Positions 1 to 8,024 of a stretch of 64,000 nucleotides of DNA are shown here, one piece after another (the first letter of the stretch is position 1; each line of letters begins with the position of its first letter). The notes under the pieces were generated by a model. That model was not told where the DNA came from. It was given only the letters and a program-made list of their open reading frames with translations, and did no database searches. Both the position numbers and the translations under genes were made by a program. The DNA comes from HGM12587 sp045128635 (GTDB lineage Bacteria; Bacillota; Clostridia; Lachnospirales; Lachnospiraceae), in assembly GCA_045128635.1 (NCBI GenBank), contig JBGVRS010000170.1:4646-68645 (forward strand), given 5' to 3'.

Positions 1-43
1 CAACATAGTAAAATATTTTATAAGAGTCATAACTGACAGACAT
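1..43 (-). CDS. LysR-family regulator, N-terminal fragment at window edge
   Basis: Only the first 14 codons are inside the window, reading MSVSYDSYKIFYYV. This matches the usual opening of LysR-type regulators of clostridia, in which a Tyr-Asp-Ser-Tyr-Lys-Ile-Phe-Tyr stretch starts the first helix of the winged helix-turn-helix. A strong ribosome binding site (AAGGAGGG on the - strand, about 53-60) sits 9 bases before the ATG, which supports a real start. The gene is divergent from the ATP synthase operon. The family call rests on very few residues, so it is moderate; the target genes cannot be told. Confidence 0.55.
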   Translation of the reverse strand, partial: MSVSYDSYKIFYYV

Positions 44-163
44 ACTTACGTGCCCTCCTTTTATTTGTACAAATTTACATTTTGTTTTTATTTTAAGTGT
101 TTTCTTTTAGAAAAAGTGAACAAACCATAGAAAATTTGAATACTTTAACTAAAAAATATTTAT

Positions 164-192
164 TTTACAAATATTTTCCACTCAAGTATAAT
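164..192 (+). promoter_or_regulatory. Sigma-A type promoter of the ATP synthase operon
   Basis: TTTACA (164-169), a 17-base spacer and TATAAT (187-192). Only one base differs from the consensus. Transcription would begin near 199, giving a short leader before atpB. Confidence 0.6.
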
Positions 193-253
193 GTCCACAA
201 TCTGAAAAAGCAAGAGAGGATGTGATTTTACGGAAAAGTTAACAACAGCTCTT

Positions 254-916
254 ATGGAGGAGCTAAATTGCGAAACGGTATTTACCATCCCGCTATTTGG
301 GGGAATTGATATCGGAGAATCTGTTGTAGTAAGCTGGATTATCATGGCAGTGCTTGTAGGATTATCAATTTTAATGACAAGAAACTTAAAGGTGCAAAAT
401 CCAGGAAAAGGACAGGTGATATTGGAGACGGCAGTCACCAGTTTACACAATATGGTCAGTGGCATGGTTGGAGAAAAAGGTCAGCGGTATGTTCCCTATT
501 TAATGACGGTTTTAATCTACATAGGATTTGCGAACATTATCGGACTCTTTGGTTTTAAACCTCCGACGAAAGACTTAACTGTGACAATAGCACTGGCAGC
601 CATGAGTATTATCCTCATTGAATATGCAGGTATTTACGCAAGAGGAGTGAAAGGCTGGGTGAAAAGTTTTGCGGAGCCAGTCGCAATCATGACGCCATTT
701 AATATTTTGGAGATTGTAATCAAGCCATTATCATTATGTATGCGTCTTTTTGGTAACGTACTGGGAGCATTCGTTATTATGGAATTGATTAAGCAGGTGA
801 TTCCGGTGGTACTTCCGGTTCCGTTTAGTTTGTATTTTGATATTTTTGACGGTCTGATTCAGGCTTATGTGTTTGTTTTTCTTACATCACTATTTGTAAA
901 AGAAGCAGTAGAATAG
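254..916 (+). CDS. atpB: F-type ATP synthase F0 subunit a
   Basis: Membrane stator subunit forming the two ion half-channels against the c ring. The 220-residue product is strongly hydrophobic with several transmembrane helices; the essential arginine lies in the motif LCMRLFGNVLGAF at about residue 164. It heads the operon. ATG 254 is the only ATG, GTG or TTG in this frame after the stop at 203, yet it has no Shine-Dalgarno sequence; the good one (AGAGAGGA, 213-220) lies about 34 bases upstream and points to codons around 226-232. The codons between 206 and 254 read like a plausible N-terminus (DFTEKLTTAL), so the true start could be a non-standard codon such as ACG at 230. Confidence 0.93.
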   Translation: MEELNCETVFTIPLFGGIDIGESVVVSWIIMAVLVGLSILMTRNLKVQNPGKGQVILETAVTSLHNMVSGMVGEKGQRYVPYLMTVLIYIGFANIIGLFGFKPPTKDLTVTIALAAMSIILIEYAGIYARGVKGWVKSFAEPVAIMTPFNILEIVIKPLSLCMRLFGNVLGAFVIMELIKQVIPVVLPVPFSLYFDIFDGLIQAYVFVFLTSLFVKEAVE

Positions 917-931
917 GAAAGGGTGATTATT

Positions 932-1156
932 ATGTCAACATTATTAGCAATTGGTGCAGGTATTGCAGTATTAACAGGTATAGGAGCAGGTATTGGTATT
1001 GGATTAGCTACTTCAAAAGCAGCAGAGGCAATCGCAAGACAGCCAGAGGCGGAAGGTAAAATTACAAAAGTCTTGATGCTTGGTTGTGCTTTGGCGGAGG
1101 CAACCGCCATCTATGGTTTTGTAATTGCACTTTTGATTATTATCTTTTTGAAATAG
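932..1156 (+). CDS. atpE: F-type ATP synthase F0 subunit c
   Basis: Proteolipid of 74 residues forming the rotor ring: two glycine- and alanine-rich membrane helices joined by the polar loop with ARQPEAEG. The ion-binding carboxylate is Glu56 in the motif ALAEATAIYG. The first helix has Ile23 where sodium-dependent c subunits have Gln, and Ala57 follows Glu56 where they have Ser, so proton coupling is the better guess. The ATG at 932 is preferred over GTG 923 because AGGAAAGGG (915-923) is spaced correctly for it. Confidence 0.95.
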   Translation: MSTLLAIGAGIAVLTGIGAGIGIGLATSKAAEAIARQPEAEGKITKVLMLGCALAEATAIYGFVIALLIIIFLK

Positions 1157-1175
1157 GAGAAGGAAGGTAGAGAAA

Positions 1176-1679
1176 ATGCTGAATGTTAGTCCATGGAATT
1201 TGCTGTTTATCGTAGTAAATTTGTTAGTTCTTTTAGCATTGATGAAAAAATTTTTATATAAGCCAGTGCTGAATATTATTGCAAAACGTCAGGAGTTGAT
1301 TGACAGTCAGTTTGCTCAGGTACAGGCATCTCAAGAAGAGGCAAAGCAGTTAAAAGAAGAATATGAAGGCTGTCTGGCAGATGCAAAAGCGCAGCAGGAA
1401 AGCATCCTGAAAGAAGCAAAAGTGCAGGCAGGAATAGAATACGATAAAATTTTAGCAGAAGCAGATGAGAAAGCAAAGCAGATGATCGAAGATGCAAAGA
1501 AAGTCAGTCTTGATGAAAAAGAAAAAGCAATCAAAGATGCAGAATCTGAAATTGCAAAACTGGCAGTTGCAGCAGCCTCAAAAATTGTATCTCAGGCATC
1601 TGATGAAAAAAATAATTATGTGATTTACGAGGAATTTCTGAAAAAAGCAGGTGAGAAGAGTGAAACAGACAGAAATTAA
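1176..1679 (+). CDS. atpF: F-type ATP synthase F0 subunit b
   Basis: Peripheral stalk subunit of 167 residues: one N-terminal membrane helix (about residues 8-25, rich in Leu, Val and Phe) followed by a long charged, alanine-rich coiled coil with many Lys, Glu and Gln residues. It is of normal b length, so it is not the b-delta fusion known in mycobacteria. Its 3' end overlaps the next gene by 20 bases. The C-terminal part (KLAVAAASKIVSQAS) matches the region that contacts delta in other enzymes. Confidence 0.93.
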   Translation: MLNVSPWNLLFIVVNLLVLLALMKKFLYKPVLNIIAKRQELIDSQFAQVQASQEEAKQLKEEYEGCLADAKAQQESILKEAKVQAGIEYDKILAEADEKAKQMIEDAKKVSLDEKEKAIKDAESEIAKLAVAAASKIVSQASDEKNNYVIYEEFLKKAGEKSETDRN

Positions 1680-3432
1680 GGGTACACCAAAATCGATAGA
1701 TTGTCTGGATGCTGTACTTAGTTATGTGACAGCACCTACACCAGAACAACTGGTGGGAATTCAAAGATTTCTCAAGAAAACGTATCGTGCTGAAAGCGTA
1801 AGGATTGTAGAGGAACAGGACACGTCTTTAGGCGGTGGATTTAAGCTACAGGTGGGGACAGATGAGTTCGACTGGAGCACAAAGGAAAAAGTAAGGCAGT
1901 TGGAAGAAAAATTGACAAATGCCGTAAAAAAAGAGCATGACAGCAGCAAAGAGATTATTACGATTTTGAAAGAAGAAATTGACAATTTCGATGCAAAGAT
2001 AGAGGGACACGAAATCGGTTTTGTGAACTTTGTGGGAGATGGAATTGCCAATATCGATGGAGTCAGTCACGCAGAATATGGCGAAATCCTGTTGTTTGAC
2101 ACTGGCGTAAAAGGAATGGTGCAGGACATCCGAAAGGATGAAATTGGTTGCATTCTTTTTGGGCGGGAAGGCGGAATCAAAGAAGGAACCCGTGTGGTCC
2201 GTACTGGAAAGAGAGCTGGTATTCCTGTTGGCGAAGAATATCTTGGACGTGTGATCGACGCGCTTGGCGCACCGATTGACGGTCAGGGGGAAATTAAGGC
2301 TTCCGACTATCGGCCTATTGAGCAGAAGGCTCCAGGAATTGTGGAAAGAAAGTCGGTCAGCGTTCCGATGGAAACGGGAATTTTGGCAATTGATTCTATG
2401 TTCCCAATTGGAAGAGGCCAGCGTGAATTAATTATTGGTGACAGACAGACTGGAAAGACGTCGATTGCGATTGATACCATCTTGAATCAGAAAGGAAAAG
2501 ATGTCATCTGTATTTATGTGGCTATTGGACAGAAAGCATCTACAGTCGCAAAGCAGGTGAATACCTTGAAGAAGATGGATGCCATGGACTACACTGTGGT
2601 GGTTTCTGCAACAGCAAGTGAACCGGCATCCTTACAATACATTGCCCCTTATGCAGGTACAGCGATGGCAGAATATTTTATGTATCAAGGCAAAGATGTT
2701 TTGATTGTTTATGATGATTTGTCGAAACATGCAGTGGCGTATCGTGCTTTGTCATTACTTTTGGAACGTTCTCCTGGACGTGAGGCATATCCGGGGGATG
2801 TTTTCTATCTTCATTCCAGACTGCTGGAACGTTCTAGCAGATTGAATGAAGAAAATGGCGGGGGTTCCATTACGGCACTTCCTATTATTGAAACACAGGC
2901 AGGAGATGTGTCTGCTTACATACCGACAAATGTAATCTCTATTACAGATGGTCAGATATTTTTGGAAAGTGACCTGTTCTTCTCAGGTATGCGTCCAGCG
3001 GTGAATGTAGGTCTTTCGGTTTCTAGAGTTGGTGGCGCAGCGCAGACAAAAGCAATGAAAAAAGCTGCTGGAAGTATTCGAATTGATTTGGCACAGTTTA
3101 GAGAAATGGAAGTGTTTACGCAGTTCGCATCTGATTTGGATGATGCGACGAAAGAGCAGTTAGCTTATGGAAATAGTTTGATGGAACTATTGAAACAGCC
3201 TTTGTGCCATCCGATGAGTTTACATGAGCAGGTAATCACGCTATTTTTGGCTTCACAAAAAAAGTTTCTCGCTGTGGAAAAGGTGCATATAAAAGAGTAC
3301 CAGAAAGCAATTTTGTCATATTTCGAAGAGGAGCATGCAGATATTGTGAAGGAAATTGAGCAGACAAAAGATTTGTCAGAAGAATTAAAGAGTAAAATTT
3401 TGGAGGCAGCAGAGATATTCAAAAGTAGGTGA
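1660..3432 (+). CDS. atpA: ATP synthase alpha subunit with fused delta C-terminal domain
   Basis: The product has 590 residues, about 85 more than a normal alpha subunit. From about residue 95 it is a complete alpha subunit: beta-barrel with VGDGIANIDGV, Walker A motif GDRQTGKTS at about 262, and the conserved SVSRVGGAAQT. Residues 1-90 resemble the C-terminal domain of the delta subunit (AtpH): the signature SLGGGFKLQVG at about 56 followed by a Ser-Thr-Lys-Glu-Lys-Val helix ending in LEEKLT. No separate atpH is present and the delta N-terminal helical domain is missing. GTG 1660 is chosen because AGGTGAG lies just upstream; GTG 1651 is also in frame but has no such site. The gene overlaps atpF and is followed closely by atpG. 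Confidence 0.9.
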   Translation: MKQTEIKGTPKSIDCLDAVLSYVTAPTPEQLVGIQRFLKKTYRAESVRIVEEQDTSLGGGFKLQVGTDEFDWSTKEKVRQLEEKLTNAVKKEHDSSKEIITILKEEIDNFDAKIEGHEIGFVNFVGDGIANIDGVSHAEYGEILLFDTGVKGMVQDIRKDEIGCILFGREGGIKEGTRVVRTGKRAGIPVGEEYLGRVIDALGAPIDGQGEIKASDYRPIEQKAPGIVERKSVSVPMETGILAIDSMFPIGRGQRELIIGDRQTGKTSIAIDTILNQKGKDVICIYVAIGQKASTVAKQVNTLKKMDAMDYTVVVSATASEPASLQYIAPYAGTAMAEYFMYQGKDVLIVYDDLSKHAVAYRALSLLLERSPGREAYPGDVFYLHSRLLERSSRLNEENGGGSITALPIIETQAGDVSAYIPTNVISITDGQIFLESDLFFSGMRPAVNVGLSVSRVGGAAQTKAMKKAAGSIRIDLAQFREMEVFTQFASDLDDATKEQLAYGNSLMELLKQPLCHPMSLHEQVITLFLASQKKFLAVEKVHIKEYQKAILSYFEEEHADIVKEIEQTKDLSEELKSKILEAAEIFKSR

Positions 3433-3438
3433 AAATAA

Positions 3439-4395
3439 ATGGAAAATTCAAGAGAAATTCAGACGCGAATCAAAAGCATACAGGATACGATGAAAATCAC
3501 TAATGCTATGTATATGATTTCTTCTGCGAAACTGAAAAAAGCCAGAAAAAGTCTGGAGGATACAGAACCATATTTTCAGATGCTGCAAGGAACGATTGCA
3601 CGTATTGTCAGGCATTTGCCTGAGATGGAACATCGATACTTCGAACACAGTGCAAGTTTTGTTCCAGATGGAGAGGTAAAAGAAAATTCGGAGGCTCCGT
3701 TTGGTATCGAAGATTTGGAGGGAAAGCAGCAAAAGAAGAAGGGCTTTATCGTAGTTTCCGCAGATAAGGGTCTGGCTGGTGCATATAATCACAATGTACT
3801 AAAGCTGACAGAAGAATGTCTGAAGAAGGGTCAGAATAATCTGCTGTTTGTAGTCGGTGAGCTGGGAAGAGAGTATTTCATGCAACATAAGATACCGATG
3901 TATACTGAATTTCGATATACAGTGCAGGACCCGGATCTCACCCGAGCAAGAGATATTTCAGATTTTGTGGTTTCTTTATTTAATGAAGGAAAAATTGATG
4001 AAATCTATATGATATATACCTATGCAGAGAATTCGATGAAGGTGGAAGCAAGGGTTCAGCGTCTGCTGCCATTGCGGAAAGATGTTCTTGCGGCATCCAT
4101 GCTTTCGGGTGCTTATGCGGAAGATATTCGTATGGTGCCTTCTGCCGAGAGCGTGTTAGAGAATGTGGTGCCGGATTATGTAACAGGATTTATTTATGGT
4201 GCGTTGGTAGAATCGTTTTGCAGTGAGCAGAATTCTCGTATGATGGCGATGGAAGCGGCAACAGATAATGCAGAAAAGATATTGAAAGAACTGCGAATGA
4301 AATTCAATCGCGTTCGTCAAAGTACAATCACGCAGGAAATTACAGAGGTGATTGCAGGAGCCAAAGCACAAAAAAAGCGCAGGAGGAAAGCATGA
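3439..4395 (+). CDS. atpG: F-type ATP synthase gamma subunit
   Basis: Central rotor shaft of F1. The 318-residue product has the conserved N-terminal helix (REIQTRIKSIQDTMKITNAM) and the matching C-terminal helix (MMAMEAATDNAEKILKEL), which together form the coiled-coil shaft. It is about 30 residues longer than most gamma subunits; the extra segment, charged and lysine-rich, falls at about residues 70-97, just before the Rossmann-like part starting at GFIVVSADKGLAGAYN. It starts 6 bases after atpA and overlaps atpD by 4. Confidence 0.93.
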   Translation: MENSREIQTRIKSIQDTMKITNAMYMISSAKLKKARKSLEDTEPYFQMLQGTIARIVRHLPEMEHRYFEHSASFVPDGEVKENSEAPFGIEDLEGKQQKKKGFIVVSADKGLAGAYNHNVLKLTEECLKKGQNNLLFVVGELGREYFMQHKIPMYTEFRYTVQDPDLTRARDISDFVVSLFNEGKIDEIYMIYTYAENSMKVEARVQRLLPLRKDVLAASMLSGAYAEDIRMVPSAESVLENVVPDYVTGFIYGALVESFCSEQNSRMMAMEAATDNAEKILKELRMKFNRVRQSTITQEITEVIAGAKAQKKRRRKA

Positions 4396-5798
4396 AACAG
4401 GGAAAGATTATACAGGTGCAAGGTCCGGTTGTGGATGTAGAATTTTCAGGTTCAGACATTCCACTGATTAAAGCGGCTTTGGAAGTAGAAAATCATGGAG
4501 AACGATGCGTGATGGAAGTCACGCAGCATATTGGTGACAGTACAGTCAGATGTATTTTACTTACGGCAAGTGAAGGCTTATGCCGGGATATGCCAGTCAC
4601 CGTTACAGGAGACAGCATTCAAGTGCCAGTTGGGAAAAAGACATTGGGACGACTTTTTAACGTATTTGGTGAAACCATTGACGGTGGAGAAGATTTAAAA
4701 GAGGAACCTCATAGGAGCATCCATCGGGAACCGCCGGCATTTGAAGAACAGAATCCTGTTGTTGAAATTCTTGAGACAGGTATCAAGGTCATTGATCTTT
4801 TGGCACCCTATGCAAAAGGTGGAAAAATAGGTTTGTTTGGTGGTGCAGGTGTCGGAAAAACGGTATTGATTCAGGAGTTGATTCGTAATATTGCGACAGA
4901 GCATGGCGGATATTCTATTTTTACCGGCGTTGGAGAACGTTCCCGCGAAGGTAACGATTTGTGGACAGAAATGAAAGAATCAGGCGTTCTTGAAAAAACG
5001 GCATTGGTATTTGGACAGATGAATGAGCCACCAGGAGCTCGTATGCGAGTTGCCCAGACAGGACTTACGATGGCAGAATATTTCCGAGATGAGGAAAAAC
5101 AGAATGTGCTGCTATTTATCGATAATATTTTCCGATTTACGCAGGCCGGTTCTGAAGTTTCCGCATTGCTTGGACGTATGCCATCTGCTGTAGGATATCA
5201 GCCAACTCTGGCAACGGAAATGGGAGAACTTCAGGAAAGAATCGCTTCTACGAAAAACGGATCTGTTACTTCTGTACAGGCAGTTTATGTTCCTGCAGAT
5301 GACTTAACAGACCCTGCTCCGGCTACGACATTTGCCCATTTGGACGCTACTACGGTATTGTCGAGAAAGATTGTAGAACAGGGCATTTATCCGGCAGTAG
5401 ATCCGTTGGAATCCAACTCCAGAATTCTGGAAGAAGATATCGTAGGAAAAGAGCATTATGAGACAGCAAGAAAAGTGCAGGAAATGCTCCAAAAATATAA
5501 AGAATTGCAGGATATTATAGCAATTCTCGGTATGGAGGAACTTTCTGAAGAGGATAAGAAGACTGTTTATCGAGCCAGAAAAATTCAGAAGTTCTTGTCT
5601 CAACCATTCTTTGTCGCAGAGAATTTTACTGGTATTTCTGGAAAGTATGTACCGGTAAAAGAAACGATTAGAGGCTTTAAAGCAATCGTGGATGGTGAAA
5701 TGGACGAATATCCAGAAGCTGCTTTCTTTAATGTGGGTACAATTGATGAGGTAAAGGAAAAGTATGAAAACATTCAGTTTGAAAGTGCTGGCGAGTGA
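4392..5798 (+). CDS. atpD: F-type ATP synthase beta subunit
   Basis: Catalytic F1 subunit of 468 residues. Walker A is GGAGVGKTVLIQEL at about residue 150, the Walker B region is NVLLFIDNIFRFTQAGSEVS, and the catalytic loop GERSREGNDL is present with the DELSEED-like segment ELSEEDKKTV near 380. Residue content and length are ordinary for the family. It overlaps atpG by 4 bases and atpC by 35. Confidence 0.97.
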   Translation: MKQGKIIQVQGPVVDVEFSGSDIPLIKAALEVENHGERCVMEVTQHIGDSTVRCILLTASEGLCRDMPVTVTGDSIQVPVGKKTLGRLFNVFGETIDGGEDLKEEPHRSIHREPPAFEEQNPVVEILETGIKVIDLLAPYAKGGKIGLFGGAGVGKTVLIQELIRNIATEHGGYSIFTGVGERSREGNDLWTEMKESGVLEKTALVFGQMNEPPGARMRVAQTGLTMAEYFRDEEKQNVLLFIDNIFRFTQAGSEVSALLGRMPSAVGYQPTLATEMGELQERIASTKNGSVTSVQAVYVPADDLTDPAPATTFAHLDATTVLSRKIVEQGIYPAVDPLESNSRILEEDIVGKEHYETARKVQEMLQKYKELQDIIAILGMEELSEEDKKTVYRARKIQKFLSQPFFVAENFTGISGKYVPVKETIRGFKAIVDGEMDEYPEAAFFNVGTIDEVKEKYENIQFESAGE

Positions 5799-6165
5799 TC
5801 GCGTGTTTTATGATGGCAGATGCAAAATGGTGATTCTTCCCGCAACGGATGGTCAGTTGGGAGTGTTGGCGAACCATGGTGATATGGTAGTTGCTCTTGA
5901 TATGGGCAAAATGCGCATTCAAAAGGGAGATGATACATGGGAAACCGCATTGATTGGAAAAGGTGTGATGCAGGATATCAATAATCGTATGGTGATTCTT
6001 ACGGAGTTTGCAGAACACCCGGAGGAAATTGACCAGAAGCGTGCCGAGGAGGCGAAGAGGCGTGCGGAGGAGCAGTTGCGCCAGAAACAGAGCATTCTGG
6101 AATATCATCACTCGAAAGCGGCTTTGGCGAGGGCGCTTGCAAGACTTAAGGAAAGTAATAAATAG
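5764..6165 (+). CDS. atpC: F-type ATP synthase epsilon subunit
   Basis: The 133-residue product has the N-terminal beta-sandwich (VFYDGRCKMVILPATDGQLGVLANH) and a C-terminal helical hairpin rich in Arg, Glu and Ala ending ALARALARLK. It couples gamma rotation to the c ring and can inhibit hydrolysis. The start has a good site (AAAGGAAAAG) inside the end of atpD. It is the last ATP synthase gene; the DNA directly after its stop is foreign, and no ordinary terminator follows. Confidence 0.93.
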   Translation: MKTFSLKVLASDRVFYDGRCKMVILPATDGQLGVLANHGDMVVALDMGKMRIQKGDDTWETALIGKGVMQDINNRMVILTEFAEHPEEIDQKRAEEAKRRAEEQLRQKQSILEYHHSKAALARALARLKESNK

Positions 6166-6843
6166 GGAGATGCTTTTTTAGCTACTATGAGTAAAGACTT
6201 GCAGAGGATGTTCCCAGAGATGTCGGGCTTTTCAGTCCAAAATCTGAAAAGTATCCGCTATTGGTACAAGTTTTATACGACCGAGGAAAATGGCTTACAA
6301 CTTGTAAGCCAAATTGATATGGTCGAAAAAATGGTCAAAAGTATTCCGTGGGGACATAATCAGCGGATTGCGTATAAATGTAAAAGTATCCCAGAAGCAT
6401 TGTTCTATGTGCAGTAAACAATGGATAACGGTTGGAGCAGGACTGTTCTGGAGCATCAGATAGGTAGCGACTTATATGACAGGCAGGGCAAGGCGATTAC
6501 CAATTTTCAAGTAAAGTTGCCAGAGCCGCAGTCTGATTTGGCGGAACAGACTTTGAAAAATCCATACAATTTTGATTTTCTTACCTTGCGTGAGGAATAT
6601 GATGAGAAAGAGTTAGAGGATGCTCTCGTCAACCAGATTACACAATTCTTGTTGGAACAGGATAACCCAACGATAGGATTGCTCATTTGCAAGGACAAAG
6701 ATGATGTTGTTGCGGAATACGCACTCAATGATATTTCACAGCCAATCGGGATTGCGGCGTATGAATTGACAAAAGTGTTGCGTGAAGAATTCAAGAGCAG
6801 TTTGCCAACGATTGAGAAAATCGAGAATGAACTGTCTGAGTAA
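6166..6843 (+). pseudogene. YhcG/DUF1016-type PD-(D/E)XK nuclease remnant
   Basis: Reading frame 1 from the codon after the atpC stop gives text typical of the DUF1016 N-terminal domain: SKDLQRMFPEMSGFS, NLKSIRYWYKFY, IPWGHNQR, then after an in-frame TAA at 6415-6417 it continues WSRTVLEHQI, NPYNFDFLTL and QDNPTIGLLICKDKDDVVAEYAL. The catalytic core between FLLE and DNPTIGLL, which carries the PD-(D/E)XK residues in intact relatives, is deleted. So the gene lacks its 5' end, has a nonsense codon and has lost the active site. Intact relatives sit near restriction-modification systems or mobile elements; here it is a relic. Confidence 0.75.
6291..6311. repeat. Palindrome copy 1 (GGCTTACAA core)
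   Basis: Ten-base arms TGGCTTACAA and TTGTAAGCCA around a single C. It lies inside the DUF1016 remnant. The same palindrome, in the reverse orientation at its centre base, recurs at 6846-6866. Confidence 0.7.
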
Positions 6844-6871
6844 ATTGGCTTACAAGTTGTAAGCCAATTTA
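6841..6871. repeat. Palindrome copy 2, perfect 15-base arms
   Basis: A perfect inverted repeat with a one-base centre (G at 6856), overlapping the stop codon of the DUF1016 remnant. Its inner 21 bases are the reverse complement of the copy at 6291-6311. No T tract follows, so it is not a classic terminator, though a hairpin here could still protect or end the ATP synthase transcript. Confidence 0.75.
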
Positions 6872-6875
6872 TAGG

Positions 6876-7235
6876 ACCTTTGATGATACACCTTTTTTGA
6901 AAATTACGCCAACACATAGAACAACGCAGAAGATAGAGTTAAAGGAAGGAGAGCCAATTAAGGTAAAGCAAAGTACAGAAGAAATAGAAACTCCTATTTC
7001 GCAATTTAACAAAAAGCAAATGTGCGACTATATTATCAATAATGGGCAGTATGCGACACAGAAGTTGTTAAAGATAGCAATTTCATATCGTTTTGCCCAT
7101 AGTCACTATTCTGGGAACCCAGATGTAAAAAGACTATGGAAAAATATTGATTATTTTGCCTTAAAATCTACATGGCCGAGAGGTTTTCTTAACGGAAAAT
7201 TCCCTCGGCTTATTTTATTTCAAGGAGGTGTGTGA
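6876..7235 (+). pseudogene. Unrecognised fragment of a mobile-element protein
   Basis: An open stretch of about 120 codons reading TFDDTPFLKITPTHRTTQ and later QMCDYIINNGQYATQKLLKIA. There is no ATG or GTG with a ribosome site at the beginning; translation could only start at TTG 6897, also without one, so the 5' end seems lost. I do not recognise the family. The position directly before a DUF3848 gene, with a shared junction at GGAGGTG, fits accessory genes of conjugative elements of gut clostridia. The last part (about 7145-7235) may be non-coding read-through. Confidence 0.4.
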
Positions 7236-7668
7236 TTGAGCTATCAAGATTACAGACAATCCCTTAACCGTCAGCTATCGGATAAGGTGCAACAGGAGCT
7301 TTCTTCTTTTCGGGAAGAAATGCTTTCCAAATCCCCGCAGGAGATTTACGAAGCGGCGTATCAAATCGCTACGAAGAATGACATTGCGGAGTGTTTTTCT
7401 GGAACAAATTACTCCCCGAATACAGTAAAAGCTCTGATGAAGTCGTCCAATCTCTTGAATGAGATTTATGAGGAATGGCTTGCAGCGGACTGTTCCCATA
7501 TGGACGATTTACAACAGACCGTATCTGATTTCAAGGACTATGGCTTTGTGGAAGCAGTCGTAGCCCTCACAGGCGTACCCACGGAATGGATACCGCCACC
7601 CCAAACGCCTAAGAAAGATGAGCCGAAAGTTCTGCTCCTGCCGCCGAAGAACAAGGACTGTAACACGA
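7236..7668 (+). pseudogene. DUF3848-like gene fused to a toprim-like scrap
   Basis: Starts at TTG 7236 behind an excellent AAGGAGGTG. Residues 1-100 (QELSSFREEMLSKSP, IYEAAYQIATKNDI, ALMKSSNLLNEIYEEW) resemble DUF3848 proteins carried by integrative conjugative elements. From about residue 108 it changes to FVEAVVALTG and KVLLLPPKNKDCNT, which resembles the DUF3991/toprim proteins of the same elements. At about 7660-7668 the sequence passes into the reverse strand of a truncated transposase, so the end is artificial. Domain names are from memory of family appearance, so moderate. Confidence 0.5.
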
Positions 7669-8024
7669 TATGGAGACTCCGTTACCGTCATGGCAATTTT
7701 TTCTGCAAGGTTTGTGGAGATCAGACCGATTTTATCCATCTGCATTGCCTGAACAAGCAGATAAACATGAGCATGTTCACCATTATCAAGAGTGGTCCGG
7801 TATACCCTACGCCAGTATTCCACTTCTCCATAGACTGTCTTTATACTGGTCTTACGTCCGCCTTTATCACGATACTGCTTGGTATCTCTTGAAGCTGCAA
7901 GCTCATCATCATAGTACTCCAGTATTATCTTGGTGATTTCACATCCCAGTTCACAGACATACGCAAAAATTTTCTGTTCAAGGGTCTTGAAAGACACCAG
8001 TTTTTCCTCTACAATTGTTTTCAT
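7660..8024 (-). mobile_element. ISLre2/UPF0236-type transposase, N-terminal fragment
   Basis: Reading leftward from ATG 8024 (AAAGGAG about 8 bases before it) the product begins MKTIVEEKLVSFKTLEQKIF and contains RDTKQYRDKGGRKTSIKT, VYGEVEYWRRVY and TNLAEKIAMTVTESPYR, the usual first 120 residues of ISLre2-family transposases (full length near 450-480). After YRVT the similarity stops at about 7660, where the sequence joins the toprim-like scrap. The catalytic part is gone, so the element is dead. The outer end of the IS should lie to the right of 8024 but its inverted repeat is not identifiable by eye. Confidence 0.7.

Noticed and set aside
1651..1659. GTG 1651 as the start of the delta-alpha fusion
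   Set aside because: No ribosome site upstream; AGGTGAG fits GTG 1660 better.
7670..7936. Open frame on + strand across the transposase fragment
   Set aside because: It is the reverse-strand shadow of the ISLre2-type fragment, with no ribosome site or family likeness.
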